Origin: Prorocentrum cordatum | Lineage: Eukaryota > Sar > Dinophyceae > Prorocentrales > Prorocentraceae | Reading direction: 5' to 3' | Length of the DNA stretch: 64,000 bases | NCBI GenBank assembly: GCA_963575745.1 | Contig: CAUYUJ010008569.1 | Span: forward strand, 300,112-364,111 | Part shown: piece by piece, positions 1 through 9,243 of the stretch | How positions within the stretch are numbered: position 1 is the stretch's first letter | Layout of the letters: each line of letters opens with the position of its first letter | The notes under the pieces: model-generated | Seen by the model: only the letters and a program-made list of their open reading frames with translations | Database searches by the model: none | What the model was told of the DNA's origin: nothing | Position numbers and translations under genes: made by a program

Positions 1-2
1 AT

Positions 3-3000
3 CCAACCGCAGGCGCCAGCAGCCATGACATCACCAGAGCCGACGGGGCTAATGGTGGCAACAGTGGCGCTGGCAGCTCTGACGATCACCGTAGACTGCC
101 ACAAGTTGCAGCAAGGCGCGGACGCATGGAGGGAGGAGATCCTCCACCACCGCCGCAGCCTCAAGCAGAGCCGAGGCCAAGGCCAAGGCTCCCTGATTGG
201 ACTCGCTTCGACGTTCAGCTCAGCCTCCAAAACCTGCGCAGCTTCGACCCAGCTGTAGTGCAGCGAGAACTCCGCAAACTCCACCTGAGATGGTTTCATG
301 CCAAGGAGCCAAAAATGCGGATGATTCTAACCAAGGTTGGTCTGGGTGAAACCCGTTTGAGTCTGATCAAAGGCATTTGTGACTCGTGTAGAGAATGTCG
401 AGCCTGGGATAAACCAGGCAACACGGTGATGCCTTCCGTGTCACTGCCAGGACGTTTCAACGAAGAAGTCGAATGTGATCTCTTCTTTTATAAACAGGAA
501 CATATTGTTTTTCACATCATCGACCGTTGTATTCGCTGGGCAGCTGGCACAGAGATTCCTGATAAAGCTATGCATACTGTTCTCGATGCCTATCATACGA
601 CTTGGATGCAGCATGGCCCTGCTAAAATTCTATACTCCGATGGGGAAGGAGCACTGAATAATGATACAGCAAAGGCCATCCTTAAGGCTAAGGGAACAGA
701 GCTTCGTATTCGAGCGCGTGGCCAACACGCTACAACTATCGAAGCTAGGAACGGCATCCTTCGACACCTCCTACACGTGATGGGAGAAGAATTGAATAGA
801 TTACATATCCCTCTCAATTTCACTCGTCTCTTACATGAAGCCTTGTTTGCTAGCAACGCATTTACCTTCTACAATGAAGTGTCTCCGTACAATGCGCTGT
901 ATGGTAGACAGCCAGCTATGCTTCCTGATTTCCCTGTCTTGGATCATGATCAGCCCACTGAATCATCAGATCACTCAAGGGAGGAAACAATCAGGAGGGT
1001 TAGTCTGGAGGCAATCACGCAGGCCACTGCGGTTGCCAAGACGAACAGGGCTCTCCGTACAAAGACTACTGCTACGGGTGAATTTCACTATAAAGAAGGA
1101 GATCTCGTGGACTATCACCGTCCGACCACCACGAAAGACGACTGGGGTGGATGGAGTGGTCCATACCCGGTCATCCGCAACGAACCTGACCGAGGCCAGG
1201 TCATCGTGAAGGTCGGCAATCGCGAAGTACGAGTACAGTATCCTGACACACGACACACACTGTACATCGAAGCACTTATGGTCCGCGAGATAGGATCGGA
1301 CAATACGGCCCTTCGAACAGCATTGGCCTTTATTTCCGGTCTGCCAGCGGGGAAACCCGCCATGACTTTCGGATATCTACCAACGAAACAGGGTCGGCTG
1401 CAGATGACTGCTGCGAGCCGACTTTCACCTAAGGTGCACTTGGCTCTTCAGTATCTCATACGCAATTACTTTCGTATTGAAAACGTTATTGCTGTACGAC
1501 TCGCCAAGAGCCTGACGAAGCTGCCTGCTGCACCCTATGCAGACAGCTGTACACTAGTGCACTATGATAACGATGTGACCCCTGGGTTTCATTACTACGA
1601 AGCTGATGGCACTGCCTTGAACATCTATGACATCACAGGATCTACACACTCACGCATCATCCAGTGTCTTAAATCCAGGAAGCCGTCTGCTGGGTTTGAC
1701 CAAGATCTCACTAAGTTTGAGGAACTCGCTGATGGTCCACCACCAAGCGAATCACCTCCAGCAGCTGCTCCTGAGGAGCCTCCTACGGACAACGATGGTC
1801 GGCTTCCGACCATCATAGAGGAGACAGAAGAAGATCTGGATGCTTTTGTCTTGAAGTCGTGGTATGCTGAACTGATGGATGACAGAACACTCCTTGAAGC
1901 TGACACAGAGGAAGTCATGCATACAGTTCCTACATACATGACAGACACACAGTGTGTATTAGTCTCTACGACCTGTGAAGATGTGCAAGGCCACTTGCCG
2001 GAGCGGGGTCACCCGCCAGGATACGACATGGACACTTCTTACTACGTTCCTTTATGCTCCACGGAACCGGATAGCAAATATGATCTGGACTCCGATGAGC
2101 ACGGGAAGTATATCGAGCTCTGCTTCACTGCAGACATGTCCAAAGTCGTCCTGTCCGAGCAGCAACACCGACTGTTGGATGACAGCAGCGTCACAACTAT
2201 GCGAGTATACGTTAGCGCTGCCTCCAAACGTGCCGTGGTCGTCAAGGAAGACGATCTACTCACGAAGGCCGACATCCAAGCAAATCCGGTCAAGGTCTCC
2301 AAAGCCCTCTACACAGAGCTGAAGACTTGGCTTGACAACAAATGCTTCCAGATGACTGACTTAAGCAAGGCGTCTAACATCATGACGTCACGCTACGTAT
2401 ACAAATGGAAGTTTGTCAAGAACGAAAAGGGCGAAATGGAAAGGACGATCCGGTTACGCTTGGTACTCCGTGGCTTCATGGACCTCGAAGCCTTTGATGT
2501 CGAAACCTTCTCTGGCACGGCAAGGAGGTCAAGCCAGAGACTGCTCGCAAGTTCTGCTGCATGCAACAAAGCTTGGATCATCGCTTCCCTGGACATCAAC
2601 ATGGCTTTCTTGAAGGGACTGACCTATGGCGAGCTCGCCGCGGCAACGGGCGAGAAAGAACGTGTGGTGTGTTTCACACTACCACCTGGGTCAGCAGCTG
2701 TCCTTCGCACACTGCCAGGCTTTGAGTCATATGACGAATCAAAGCATTGTCTCCGGTGTCTGAAACCGGGGACAGGCACGAAGGATGCTCCCAGGGCGTT
2801 CTCGCTGAAGCTCAGGTCCATCACTAGGAGCTTTGGGCTACAGCCTACTTCATACGACGAAGAATTCGAGATGAGCCCAAACCTCTTGACAGCCAAGCAC
2901 GTTGATGACATCAATATGACTGGGAAGGAAGAGGCTATCGACAAGTATGTCAAGTGTGTTGAAGATACGTTTGGGAAGTGCAAACTGAACAAGCACACAT

Positions 3001-4025
3001 ACACGAACTGTGCTGTTCGGTACAACAAGACCGATGATGGGAGCGTCACTCTCGACCAGGACGAATACATCAAACAGCTTCGTCCTATCACACATCCAGA
3101 ACTCACAGGAGCTGATCCTGAAAGCAAGGCGACGAAGACAATTTCTGATATGTTCGTCAGTCTTCGTGGCGCTCTAGCCTATGCGTTGATCACGCAGGTA
3201 TGGCTAATGGTCTATGTTGTCTCACTACAACGTATCCAAGAACCGACAAACATCCAGGTACGACGACTAAACGCGGTTACCAGAAAATTGCAGGCAGGTC
3301 CGAAGAAGATCGTGTATCATGCTATGACTCCAACAGGAGAAGTCGACCTGCATAGCGATTCTGGCTATCGTCGTCTCAACGGAGATGAAGACGACGAAGT
3401 CAAAGGCTATGGTATCCGCGGGGCTAACCTGCTGAGGCGTGGCCACACGCAAGCGGGGAAACCCGTCGTGCACCTGGTGGACGCATACTGCAAGTCTCAT
3501 CGACTGCAAGTGCGTTCGAGCTACTCTGCGGAAACACTGGCAGCAGCCCACAACTTGGAAGACTGCTACCCGACCATTGTAACGCTCCACGAGCTACACT
3601 CGGGACCATTGACCCCCACACAGTTGAAGAACATATTGGAAATGGGTGGTCTATGTATCAAAGTCACTCTGACTATTGATGCCGAGTCTGTCTTCAAATC
3701 TTTGTCTAGCAAGGATCTGAAGAAGCCCACAGAGTGTACTCTGCTTGGGCACATCAGCTGGATTCGCCAGATGATGGAACGTGGAATCGTGGAAAGCGTC
3801 CAATGGTGTGACACGCGAGATATGACTGCCGATGGTCATACCAAAGGTAGCATTGACCGCGCGTTGCTCCTACAAGTAATGGCCGGCCAGCAATCCTTCA
3901 AGCACGAGCTGAAGAAACATACACCGTATAGGGCGGGCAGGTCGTCTCAGGACGGCCCTGCCTCCCGAGCCAGCGGGGAAACCCGCGGGCAGGTGCGCTT
4001 TAGCAGCGAGGAAACTCGCCGGTAG
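3..4025 (+). CDS. pol: Ty1/copia-type retrotransposon polyprotein (integrase, reverse transcriptase, RNase H), 5' partial
   Basis: The frame is open from base 3 without a stop, so the first in-frame ATG (126) is probably internal and Gag/protease lie left of the window. Residues here count from that ATG. Integrase zinc finger: H53, H58, C85, C88. DDE core: D118, D172, E206. A WSGP-type integrase C-terminal segment lies near residue 340. Copia reverse transcriptase starts about residue 735; it has YVYKWKF (about 755), catalytic D823 in SLDINMAFLKG, and HVDD (D927, D928) where the family usually has YVDD. RNase H carboxylates are D1078, E1136, D1185 and D1236. The domain order IN-RT-RH defines copia rather than gypsy. 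No frameshift or internal stop is visible, so the copy is recent or still active (inference). The sequence contains an unusual set of hairpins, listed separately. Confidence 0.95.
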   Translation, partial: PTAGASSHDITRADGANGGNSGAGSSDDHRRLPQVAARRGRMEGGDPPPPPQPQAEPRPRPRLPDWTRFDVQLSLQNLRSFDPAVVQRELRKLHLRWFHAKEPKMRMILTKVGLGETRLSLIKGICDSCRECRAWDKPGNTVMPSVSLPGRFNEEVECDLFFYKQEHIVFHIIDRCIRWAAGTEIPDKAMHTVLDAYHTTWMQHGPAKILYSDGEGALNNDTAKAILKAKGTELRIRARGQHATTIEARNGILRHLLHVMGEELNRLHIPLNFTRLLHEALFASNAFTFYNEVSPYNALYGRQPAMLPDFPVLDHDQPTESSDHSREETIRRVSLEAITQATAVAKTNRALRTKTTATGEFHYKEGDLVDYHRPTTTKDDWGGWSGPYPVIRNEPDRGQVIVKVGNREVRVQYPDTRHTLYIEALMVREIGSDNTALRTALAFISGLPAGKPAMTFGYLPTKQGRLQMTAASRLSPKVHLALQYLIRNYFRIENVIAVRLAKSLTKLPAAPYADSCTLVHYDNDVTPGFHYYEADGTALNIYDITGSTHSRIIQCLKSRKPSAGFDQDLTKFEELADGPPPSESPPAAAPEEPPTDNDGRLPTIIEETEEDLDAFVLKSWYAELMDDRTLLEADTEEVMHTVPTYMTDTQCVLVSTTCEDVQGHLPERGHPPGYDMDTSYYVPLCSTEPDSKYDLDSDEHGKYIELCFTADMSKVVLSEQQHRLLDDSSVTTMRVYVSAASKRAVVVKEDDLLTKADIQANPVKVSKALYTELKTWLDNKCFQMTDLSKASNIMTSRYVYKWKFVKNEKGEMERTIRLRLVLRGFMDLEAFDVETFSGTARRSSQRLLASSAACNKAWIIASLDINMAFLKGLTYGELAAATGEKERVVCFTLPPGSAAVLRTLPGFESYDESKHCLRCLKPGTGTKDAPRAFSLKLRSITRSFGLQPTSYDEEFEMSPNLLTAKHVDDINMTGKEEAIDKYVKCVEDTFGKCKLNKHTYTNCAVRYNKTDDGSVTLDQDEYIKQLRPITHPELTGADPESKATKTISDMFVSLRGALAYALITQVWLMVYVVSLQRIQEPTNIQVRRLNAVTRKLQAGPKKIVYHAMTPTGEVDLHSDSGYRRLNGDEDDEVKGYGIRGANLLRRGHTQAGKPVVHLVDAYCKSHRLQVRSSYSAETLAAAHNLEDCYPTIVTLHELHSGPLTPTQLKNILEMGGLCIKVTLTIDAESVFKSLSSKDLKKPTECTLLGHISWIRQMMERGIVESVQWCDTRDMTADGHTKGSIDRALLLQVMAGQQSFKHELKKHTPYRAGRSSQDGPASRASGETRGQVRFSSEETRR
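716..730 (+). other. Hairpin in copia pol: GCGTG stem, GCCAA loop
   Basis: GCGTG (716-720) pairs perfectly with CACGC (726-730) around a five-base loop. It lies in the integrase coding region just before the catalytic E206 codon and belongs to the GCGNG/CNCGC set described at 1347, 2003, 3418-3466 and 3973-4038. Confidence 0.55.
1347..1360 (+). other. Hairpin in copia pol: GCGGG stem, GAAA tetraloop
   Basis: GCGGG-GAAA-CCCGC gives a perfect 5-bp stem closed by a GNRA tetraloop. It starts at codon position 1 and is read as A-G-K-P-A. Confidence 0.7.
2003..2016 (+). other. Hairpin in copia pol: GCGGG stem, GTCA loop
   Basis: GCGGG-GTCA-CCCGC has the same stem as the copy at 1347 but a different GNNA loop. 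It begins at codon position 3, so it encodes a different peptide (E-R-G-H-P-P). Confidence 0.65.
3418..3466 (+). other. Cluster of three hairpins in the RNase H coding region
   Basis: 3418-3432 is GCGGG-GCTAA-CCTGC, with one G-T pair. 3437-3450 is GCGTG-GCCA-CACGC, a perfect stem. 3453-3466 is GCGGG-GAAA-CCCGT, with a terminal G-T pair. Spacers are 4 and 2 bases. The middle stem position switches from G-C to T-A between neighbours while pairing is kept. Confidence 0.65.
3936..3993 (+). other. Two competing stem-loops near the end of copia pol
   Basis: GGCAGG-TCGTC (3936-3946) pairs with GACGG and CCTGCC (3951-3955, 3957-3962) around loop TCAG, with one bulged C at 3956 and one G-T pair. CCTGCC (3957-3962) can instead pair with GGCAGG at 3988-3993, which would enclose the hairpin at 3973-3986. 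The two pairings exclude each other. Confidence 0.4.
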
Positions 4026-4038
4026 CGAGGCTACTCGC
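3973..4038 (+). other. Cluster of three hairpins across the copia pol stop codon
   Basis: 3973-3986 is GCGGG-GAAA-CCCGC, 4006-4019 is GCGAG-GAAA-CTCGC and 4025-4038 is GCGAG-GCTA-CTCGC. All three stems are perfect. The G-C to A-T change between the first and second is compensated on both sides. The last begins on the third base of the TAG stop (4023-4025), so the series continues outside the coding sequence. Confidence 0.7.
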
Positions 4039-4260
4039 GCGCCCCTTTCCTTGTAGGCAGCCGCTGCTGCTTAGCACTGTTTTTCCGCATAATAGTAGTG
4101 CGGTACCTGCTCGTCTCCTCCCCCTCCGACTTTAAACGGAGAAGGTTAAAGGCGAGATATAAATCGAGCATGTACCGCTGCCGTGCCTGGCTCAAGCCGG
4201 GCCCGGCCAGATATGTGACTGTGCCTCACTGAGGCGCACTACTTGCATCCGAGATCGGAA
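4026..4260 (+). promoter_or_regulatory. Putative 3' untranslated/LTR region of the copia element
   Basis: Directly follows the pol stop. It holds a TATA-like GATATAAATC at 4157-4166, competing stems CTCCG/CGGAG and CTTTAA/TTAAAG near 4125-4150, and a GCCTC/GAGGC hairpin near 4223-4235. LTR status is inferred from position only: the second LTR would lie left of the window and no clear TG...CA limits or polypurine tract were found. Confidence 0.35.
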
Positions 4261-4559
4261 AACATCCTTTTCCATTGACGATGCCCATCCTACTCTTTAC
4301 TCCAGATCCCATGCTTCGTCTCGCTCTCTTGCTCATGCGCTATGAGCCTAAGCCTGGGATATGGAAGCGCCTAAGGCGGACTGTATACCTAAGCTTACCA
4401 GCTTGTTTTCGACTGTTTGGGCCGTCTTGGTGGCGATGTAGGCCACACCTTCCGGCCCTTCCGAGGGGCAGGCGGTCTGGGCCGAAGGCCACTGAGAAGG
4501 GTTTGAAAATCAGAATCTCAGCAAAATGTCTGGCACGCCGTCCAACCCTGTGGCAAGCA
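4261..4559. other. No gene recognised
   Basis: Unique-looking sequence between the copia end and a family I repeat. A frame runs from 4275 into the GC-rich repeats but has no recognisable domain. Confidence 0.4.
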
Positions 4560-4720
4560 CAGGGGGCGGCGGATCCAAGACGCCTACGGCGAATCACCGC
4601 CGCCCCCAGCCTTTGTGAGAAGCGCCTATGTGGCCAAACGTTGGGCCCCAGCTTGGCCAAGCTATCTGATTATGTATTCCCCCAGCCGCTCCAGAAACTC
4701 TTCGGGGAACGCTTGGGGGA
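4560..4720 (+). repeat. Family I dispersed repeat, copy 1
   Basis: Matches 24205-24370 in order: a GGCGGATCCAAGACGCC-type start, CCTACGGCGAATCACCGCC, then GGCCAAACGT..., TATTCCCCCAGCCG and TTCGGGGAACGC. The first part is an imperfect palindrome (GGCGGAT...ATCACCGCC). In both copies a purine tract and then a GGGGCCTC-type array follow. Confidence 0.6.
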
Positions 4721-4734
4721 GGCTGAGGGGGAGG

Positions 4735-5270
4735 ATCAGGAGAGGGAGGAAGAGGATGAGAAGGAGGAGGAGAAGGAGGAGGAGGAGGAGGAAGCCTCTT
4801 GGGAGCCTCTTGGGGCACTCTTGTGGGGCCTCCTGGGGGCTTCCCGGGGGGCCTCTCGGAAGCCTCTTGGGGGCCTCCTTAGGCCTCTTGGGGGCCGTGG
4901 GGGCGTCTTGGGGGCCTCTCCTTGGCAGTCTTAAATCGTTCCTAGCCCGTCTGACGGGTCTGACGCCGTCGGAAGCCGTCTTGGGGGCCTCTCTGAACCG
5001 ATGTGGGGTCCTCTTGAGGCGCTTCAGGGCCGTCTTGGAGGCCATATTGGGCGTCTTAGAGGCCTCTTGGGGCCGTCTTTGGGGCCTCCTGGGCCGTCAT
5101 GGGGCCATCTTGAAAGCCTCCTGGGCGCACTGGGGGCGAGGAGGAGGAGGAGGTTGAGGAGGAGGAGGAGGAAAAGGAGGAATAGGAAGAAAAGGACTGG
5201 GAAAAGCAGGCGAAGAGGGAGTAGGAAGAGAAACAGGGAGGAGGACCAGGAGAAGGAGGCAGGGGGTATG
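4735..5270 (+). repeat. GGA-rich tracts flanking a GGGGCCTC/GGGCCGTC array
   Basis: Polypurine 4735-4795, then decamer-like units TTGGGGGCCTC and TTGGGCCGTC to about 5130, then another purine tract to about 5270. Frames across it encode only biased peptides and are not credible genes. Confidence 0.7.
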
Positions 5271-5374
5271 AGCGAGGATACACAGTCGGACAACGAGAGA
5301 CAAAGTCGGAGCAACCCCCAACCCCCAGAGTCTGGGGGCGCCCCAGAGTCTGAACAGCACTTTTTTCAGATAAA

Positions 5375-6535
5375 TTGAATTCATTCACAGAGGCGGGGCC
5401 CGGGACAGCTTTGCGAAAAATGCATTATGGGAAAGCGTGCAAGCCCGACGACATCCCGGCGGAACTGTACCTGGCGCTGGCGGACGAGCTTGGGCAGTTG
5501 CAATGGGCGTTGGGCAAGTGCAATGCAGCGTGGGCCAAGAAGGAAATCCCAGACGCACGGTGCATATCTACAGTGCGACTATTATATAAGGGGACCCAGC
5601 AAGTTGCGCCAATTACCGCCCGTTGTCTTTACAATGCATCGCCATGAAGCTCTTCTCTGCCATGCTGAAGCAAAGGTTGCTGGACGCTGGCGTCGACGAG
5701 AGGCTGCGGCTTACCCAGTTCGGCTTCAGGGCGGGCTGCAGCACGGAACGCGCCATATACGCAGCGAGGCGGCACATCGAATTGGCACGAGCTAAGAAGA
5801 ATGGATCAGTTATTTTGGTTGCGCTCGACTGGAAGAAGGAAGAAGGCATTCGACCGCATCCACTCCGACAGTCTTTTGGGCGCGCCCATGATGGTGGGGA
5901 TCCCGATCGAATTCCGCGACCTGGTACGCGTGATGACGACGGAGAGGATGTCCATGTTCATCGCGAACGAATGTGGCAACGATTCCGCACCAAGACCGCA
6001 GATTTCAGGCGTACCGCAGGGTTGCACGCTCAGCCCACTGCTTTTTATCATCGTCATGACAGTGCCATTACATGATGCTGCTGGGCTACTGGAAGGGGCA
6101 ACGAAAGATGCGCACGCCGACGGGCACATGTGCGATTGTATTTACGCGGACGACGCGCTGCTGATCGGAACGGACGACGCGCGCTTAAACGAGTATCTGA
6201 AGGCAGTCGCAGAAGCAGCGCGCCGGTATGGCATGGAGTTACAGTGGGACAAATTCCAAGTCCTTGCTGCGAAGGCCAGCGGTGACATCGGAGCTCCAGA
6301 TGGCACCGTTCTTGAACATGTCGACCGGCTTCAGCATTTGGGCGCGCACTCGTCCTCGGACGCTGACGTTGGGCCGGAGCTGGGGCGCTAGATCGGCGAG
6401 GAAAAACGGGTATTTTCGTCGCTCGGTAAATTGCGGCCCCGTTCATCTTTGACATGGCGTCGCAAAATACGCATCTTTGCTCCCGCGGTGGGGTCTAAGA
6501 TGCTTTACGGACTGGCGGGCGCCATGATGACAAAA

Positions 6536-6584
<49 letters not shown>

Positions 6585-6979
6585 AAGACACTCAGGGCGG
6601 CTTCCAAAACAAGTGCATCAGGCAGATAATCGGCGCGCGCCCGTCGCGGCTGTCGAGGGCATCAAATGCGGAGGTATTGAGCCGCGCCAGGCGCACGGCT
6701 GTTAGCACCCAGTTGTTGTATAGGCAGATGCTTCTGTTCGGCGACGTGCTGCGCGCAAGCGAGAAAAGCTTGCTGCGTCGCTGCACGTTCGCACCGAATT
6801 CTCCCACGCCGAAGACAGCGGTCGGCGCGAGGCGCGTCGGCGCGCCGAGCAGAGATTTCGCCCCAACGACGTTGAAGCATGCCGCCCGCATATTTGGCGA
6901 TGTTCACGCGGCGCCAGCAGCAGCTCAGTCTGGACCCGCTTGGAAGCACACGCTGCGCCGTCACACTCTCGCAGCTTAA
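5375..6979 (+). pseudogene. LINE-type (non-LTR) reverse transcriptase, 5'-truncated and broken
   Basis: Conserved motifs run in order over two frames. GKACKPDDIPAELY lies near 5426, with ANYRPLSL in another frame near 5612. Then FGFRAGCSTERAI (about 5719), ALDWKK (5821), AFDRI (5847), the motif B GVPQGCTLSPLLF (about 6009) and the catalytic IYADD (about 6139). The C-terminus has YGLA, GFQNKCIRQIIG and LLRRCTF, as in non-LTR elements with a cysteine-containing tail. Lesions: a frame change near 5600; a tandem 7-bp duplication of GAAGAAG at 5832-5845 inside motif A; an in-frame TAG at 6389-6391; and a GA microsatellite at 6541-6588. No endonuclease domain lies upstream, which fits 5' truncation. 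Confidence 0.9.
6541..6588 (+). repeat. GA microsatellite inside the LINE remnant
   Basis: (GA)n with a few AAAG interruptions. It keeps the reading frame between MMTKHK and the GFQNKC motif, adding R/E codons where the family has a short charged linker. Confidence 0.9.
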
Positions 6980-7797
6980 CTTAGGAAAACTTTCTGTGAC
7001 ATGCATCGCGTTTGTAGCACACTGTTCCCGCCCTGTCCACGCACCGTTTGGCGCACGACTCGCCTGCGCCACGCGGAGCAGAGCGACGCGCCGTCCGCGC
7101 GCAGGGCATGGCGCATCGCCGGGGCCACCGCCGCAACACGCGAAGCAAAAGTTCGCGACCGCACGTTTTCCAGTCGGGAAAGCACGCGACGAGTGATAGC
7201 CCCGATGCGCTTCAGGTCAGGCCTGCCCCCCCCTGCTCTCCCGCGGCCTCCCGCGGTCACCATGCGCCCCCCTGACATGAGCAGGAGGAGGCGGGATCCT
7301 TTTGAATCCGTTTGGCGAGTCCCGAGGGCCGTGAGCACGCACCCCAGCTGCGGAGCACCGCCACCCCGCACGGTGCACCGAAGCTCCCGGCACGACACGG
7401 CCGTGCTCCGCCGAGAATGGACGTACTTCCGCGGCGTCCCCCCCAGCAGCGCCACCACTGCGAAAGCTCTAGCACGGTTTCAGGGGTTATGGGGGCTTCC
7501 GGACCGTTACGATGTGTTTGTTGGGTCGCCCTCGTGCGCCCCTCGAGGGTTTTTTGGGCTCGTCGCGGGGCATAGTGGGAAACGTGGCGGCCTGGGGAAA
7601 GTCAGAGGACGATGGGTTGGAAGCAGGTGCCGCGCCCTTCTCCTCCTGGAGGTGAGCGGGAGGGCAGGGGGAGGAGAGGGGAACGGGAGGGAGGGGCGCG
7701 GCATCGCGGGAGAGAGGAGGGTAGAGATGGAGATTGTAGGGAAGGGAGTTGGAATTGGCGAGTGAACGAGCCCAAGAGGGCCGCCATGGGAGGAAAG
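6980..7797. other. No gene recognised
   Basis: GC-rich sequence after the LINE stop. 7030-7180 resembles 9900-9985 (a shared CCGCNACACGC...AGCAGAAGTTC core), so part is probably an old dispersed repeat. Confidence 0.35.
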
Positions 7798-7970
7798 GAC
7801 AGAAAGAGAGAGAGAGAGAGAGAGTGAGAGAGAGATAGGAAAGGACAAGCAGAAGCCGACGGAGAAGGAAGACCAGAAGGAAAAGAGAGAAGAAGAAGAA
7901 GAAAGAGAGAGAGAGAGGGAGAGAGAGAGAGAAGGAGGGACAGAAGGAGGAGTGGGGAAGCAAGCAGAAT
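7798..7970 (+). repeat. GA/GAA purine-rich tract
   Basis: Interrupted GAGA and GAAGAA runs on the plus strand, giving serine/leucine- or arginine-rich shadow frames. Confidence 0.85.
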
Positions 7971-8760
7971 AAGTAATATGTGGAGATTAGAAGCAACAAC
8001 ATATGGATCAGAAAAGCGAGAGGAAAGAGCGTGTGACCGAATGGGATACAGAACTTCGGCGGCGTCCTTACTCGTCTGAAGGCCCGTCAGAGAAACTCTT
8101 CGGCACTACGCGAAAACGTAGGCGCCCAGCGGATCGGTTGACGAGGTTTGGGATGCTTTCTTTTTCAGAGCGTTGACGTGTGCCCCTCCCCCCCCCTCCC
8201 TGCAACTTTCCCACTGAGTTTGGCCAGTAGCCGCACAAGGATTACGTCCTCTCAGATGCACCCAATGCAGTTGCACCTGATGTATCGTATCGTCGGTATG
8301 CCTTCTCTCATCTCCAGCTGTACACCCCTTTTCCATGCAGTCTGTGATGCGTGCACGTTGTATGTTTTTTTAGGATTCGGCCTGGCTCGCTCACAAGGCA
8401 GCGGCCACCTTCTATAGAGTTTCGTCGCTGTCTTGAATAGTATCCATGCAAGCGCGTGGGCGTGCGAAATCGATCATCATGGTTCTGGTCCACTGGAATA
8501 CGGTCGGGAACTGTGGCTTAGCGCGTCGCTCCGCCAGCTCCGACCCACCACGTTTCGGCGCGACATGCCATCCACGTCTCGGTCCCCAGGCGTCAACGTC
8601 CCGAGCTTTTCCCAGCATCCCGCCCAGCGGAGCGGGGCGGCACGCTATCCGCTCGCAGGGCAGAGCGTGTCGCTGGCGAGCGCTGGCGCGCCTGCATGCA
8701 CGCGGGGCGCGCCCGGCTACGGCACGCGAGTGCGGGTGGGAAGGAGAGGGCGGCCGCTGA
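7971..8760. other. No gene recognised
   Basis: Mixed-composition DNA between purine tracts. No domain or repeat partner was found by eye. Confidence 0.4.
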
Positions 8761-9065
8761 GAAAGAGGAGGAGGAGGAGGAGGAGGAGGAGGAGGAGGAG
8801 GAGGAGGAGGAGGAGGAGGGAGGGAGGAGGAGGAGGAGGAGAGGAGGAGGAGGAGGAGGAGGAGGAGGAGGAGAGGAGGAGAGGAGGGAGGAGGAGAGGA
8901 GGAGGAGAGGAGGAGGAGGAGGAGGAGGAGGAGAGGAGGAGGAGGAGGAGAGGAGGAGGAGAGAGGAGGAGGGAGGAGGAGGAGAGGGAGGAGGAGGAGA
9001 GAGAGGGAGGAGGCGGAGGAGGGAGGAGCAGGCGGAGGAGCAGGAGGAGGAGGAGGAGGAGGTGA
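8761..9065 (+). repeat. GGA trinucleotide tract, left arm of a large inverted pair
   Basis: About 300 bases of (GGA)n with irregular G/A slips. The complementary TCC tract begins 170 bases downstream (9234-9827). Confidence 0.95.
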
Positions 9066-9162
9066 AGGACGAACAGGATGAGGGAGGCCCGCCCGTCCAC
9101 AGTCGACGGATTGGGGCGCGCGCGGGCGGCCTGAGGCACCCGAAGCTACGGCGACGCGGAAG

Positions 9163-9243
9163 CGCAGTCGGACCGAGGTGCAAGATCGAGATCGGTTCGG
9201 GGATGGTGCCCTGATGTTCTCCGTGCTCGTGGGATGTCCTCCT
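9163..9243 (+). repeat. Dispersed 75-bp repeat, copy 1
   Basis: Colinear with 11585-11662: CGGACCGAGGTGCAAGATCG against CGGACCGAAGTGCAATATCG, then GGTTCGGGG and CGTGGGATGT-like blocks. It sits in the spacer between the GGA and TCC arms. Confidence 0.5.

Noticed and set aside
2624-2637. GGCGAGCTCGCC as another member of the hairpin set
   Set aside because: The same stem halves occur but with no loop bases. It is a simple palindrome and was left out of the count.
4188-4196. Genuine spliced-leader gene or relic
   Set aside because: Only nine bases match the leader end, without the rest of the conserved sequence or a splice donor context. Kept only as a low-interest note.
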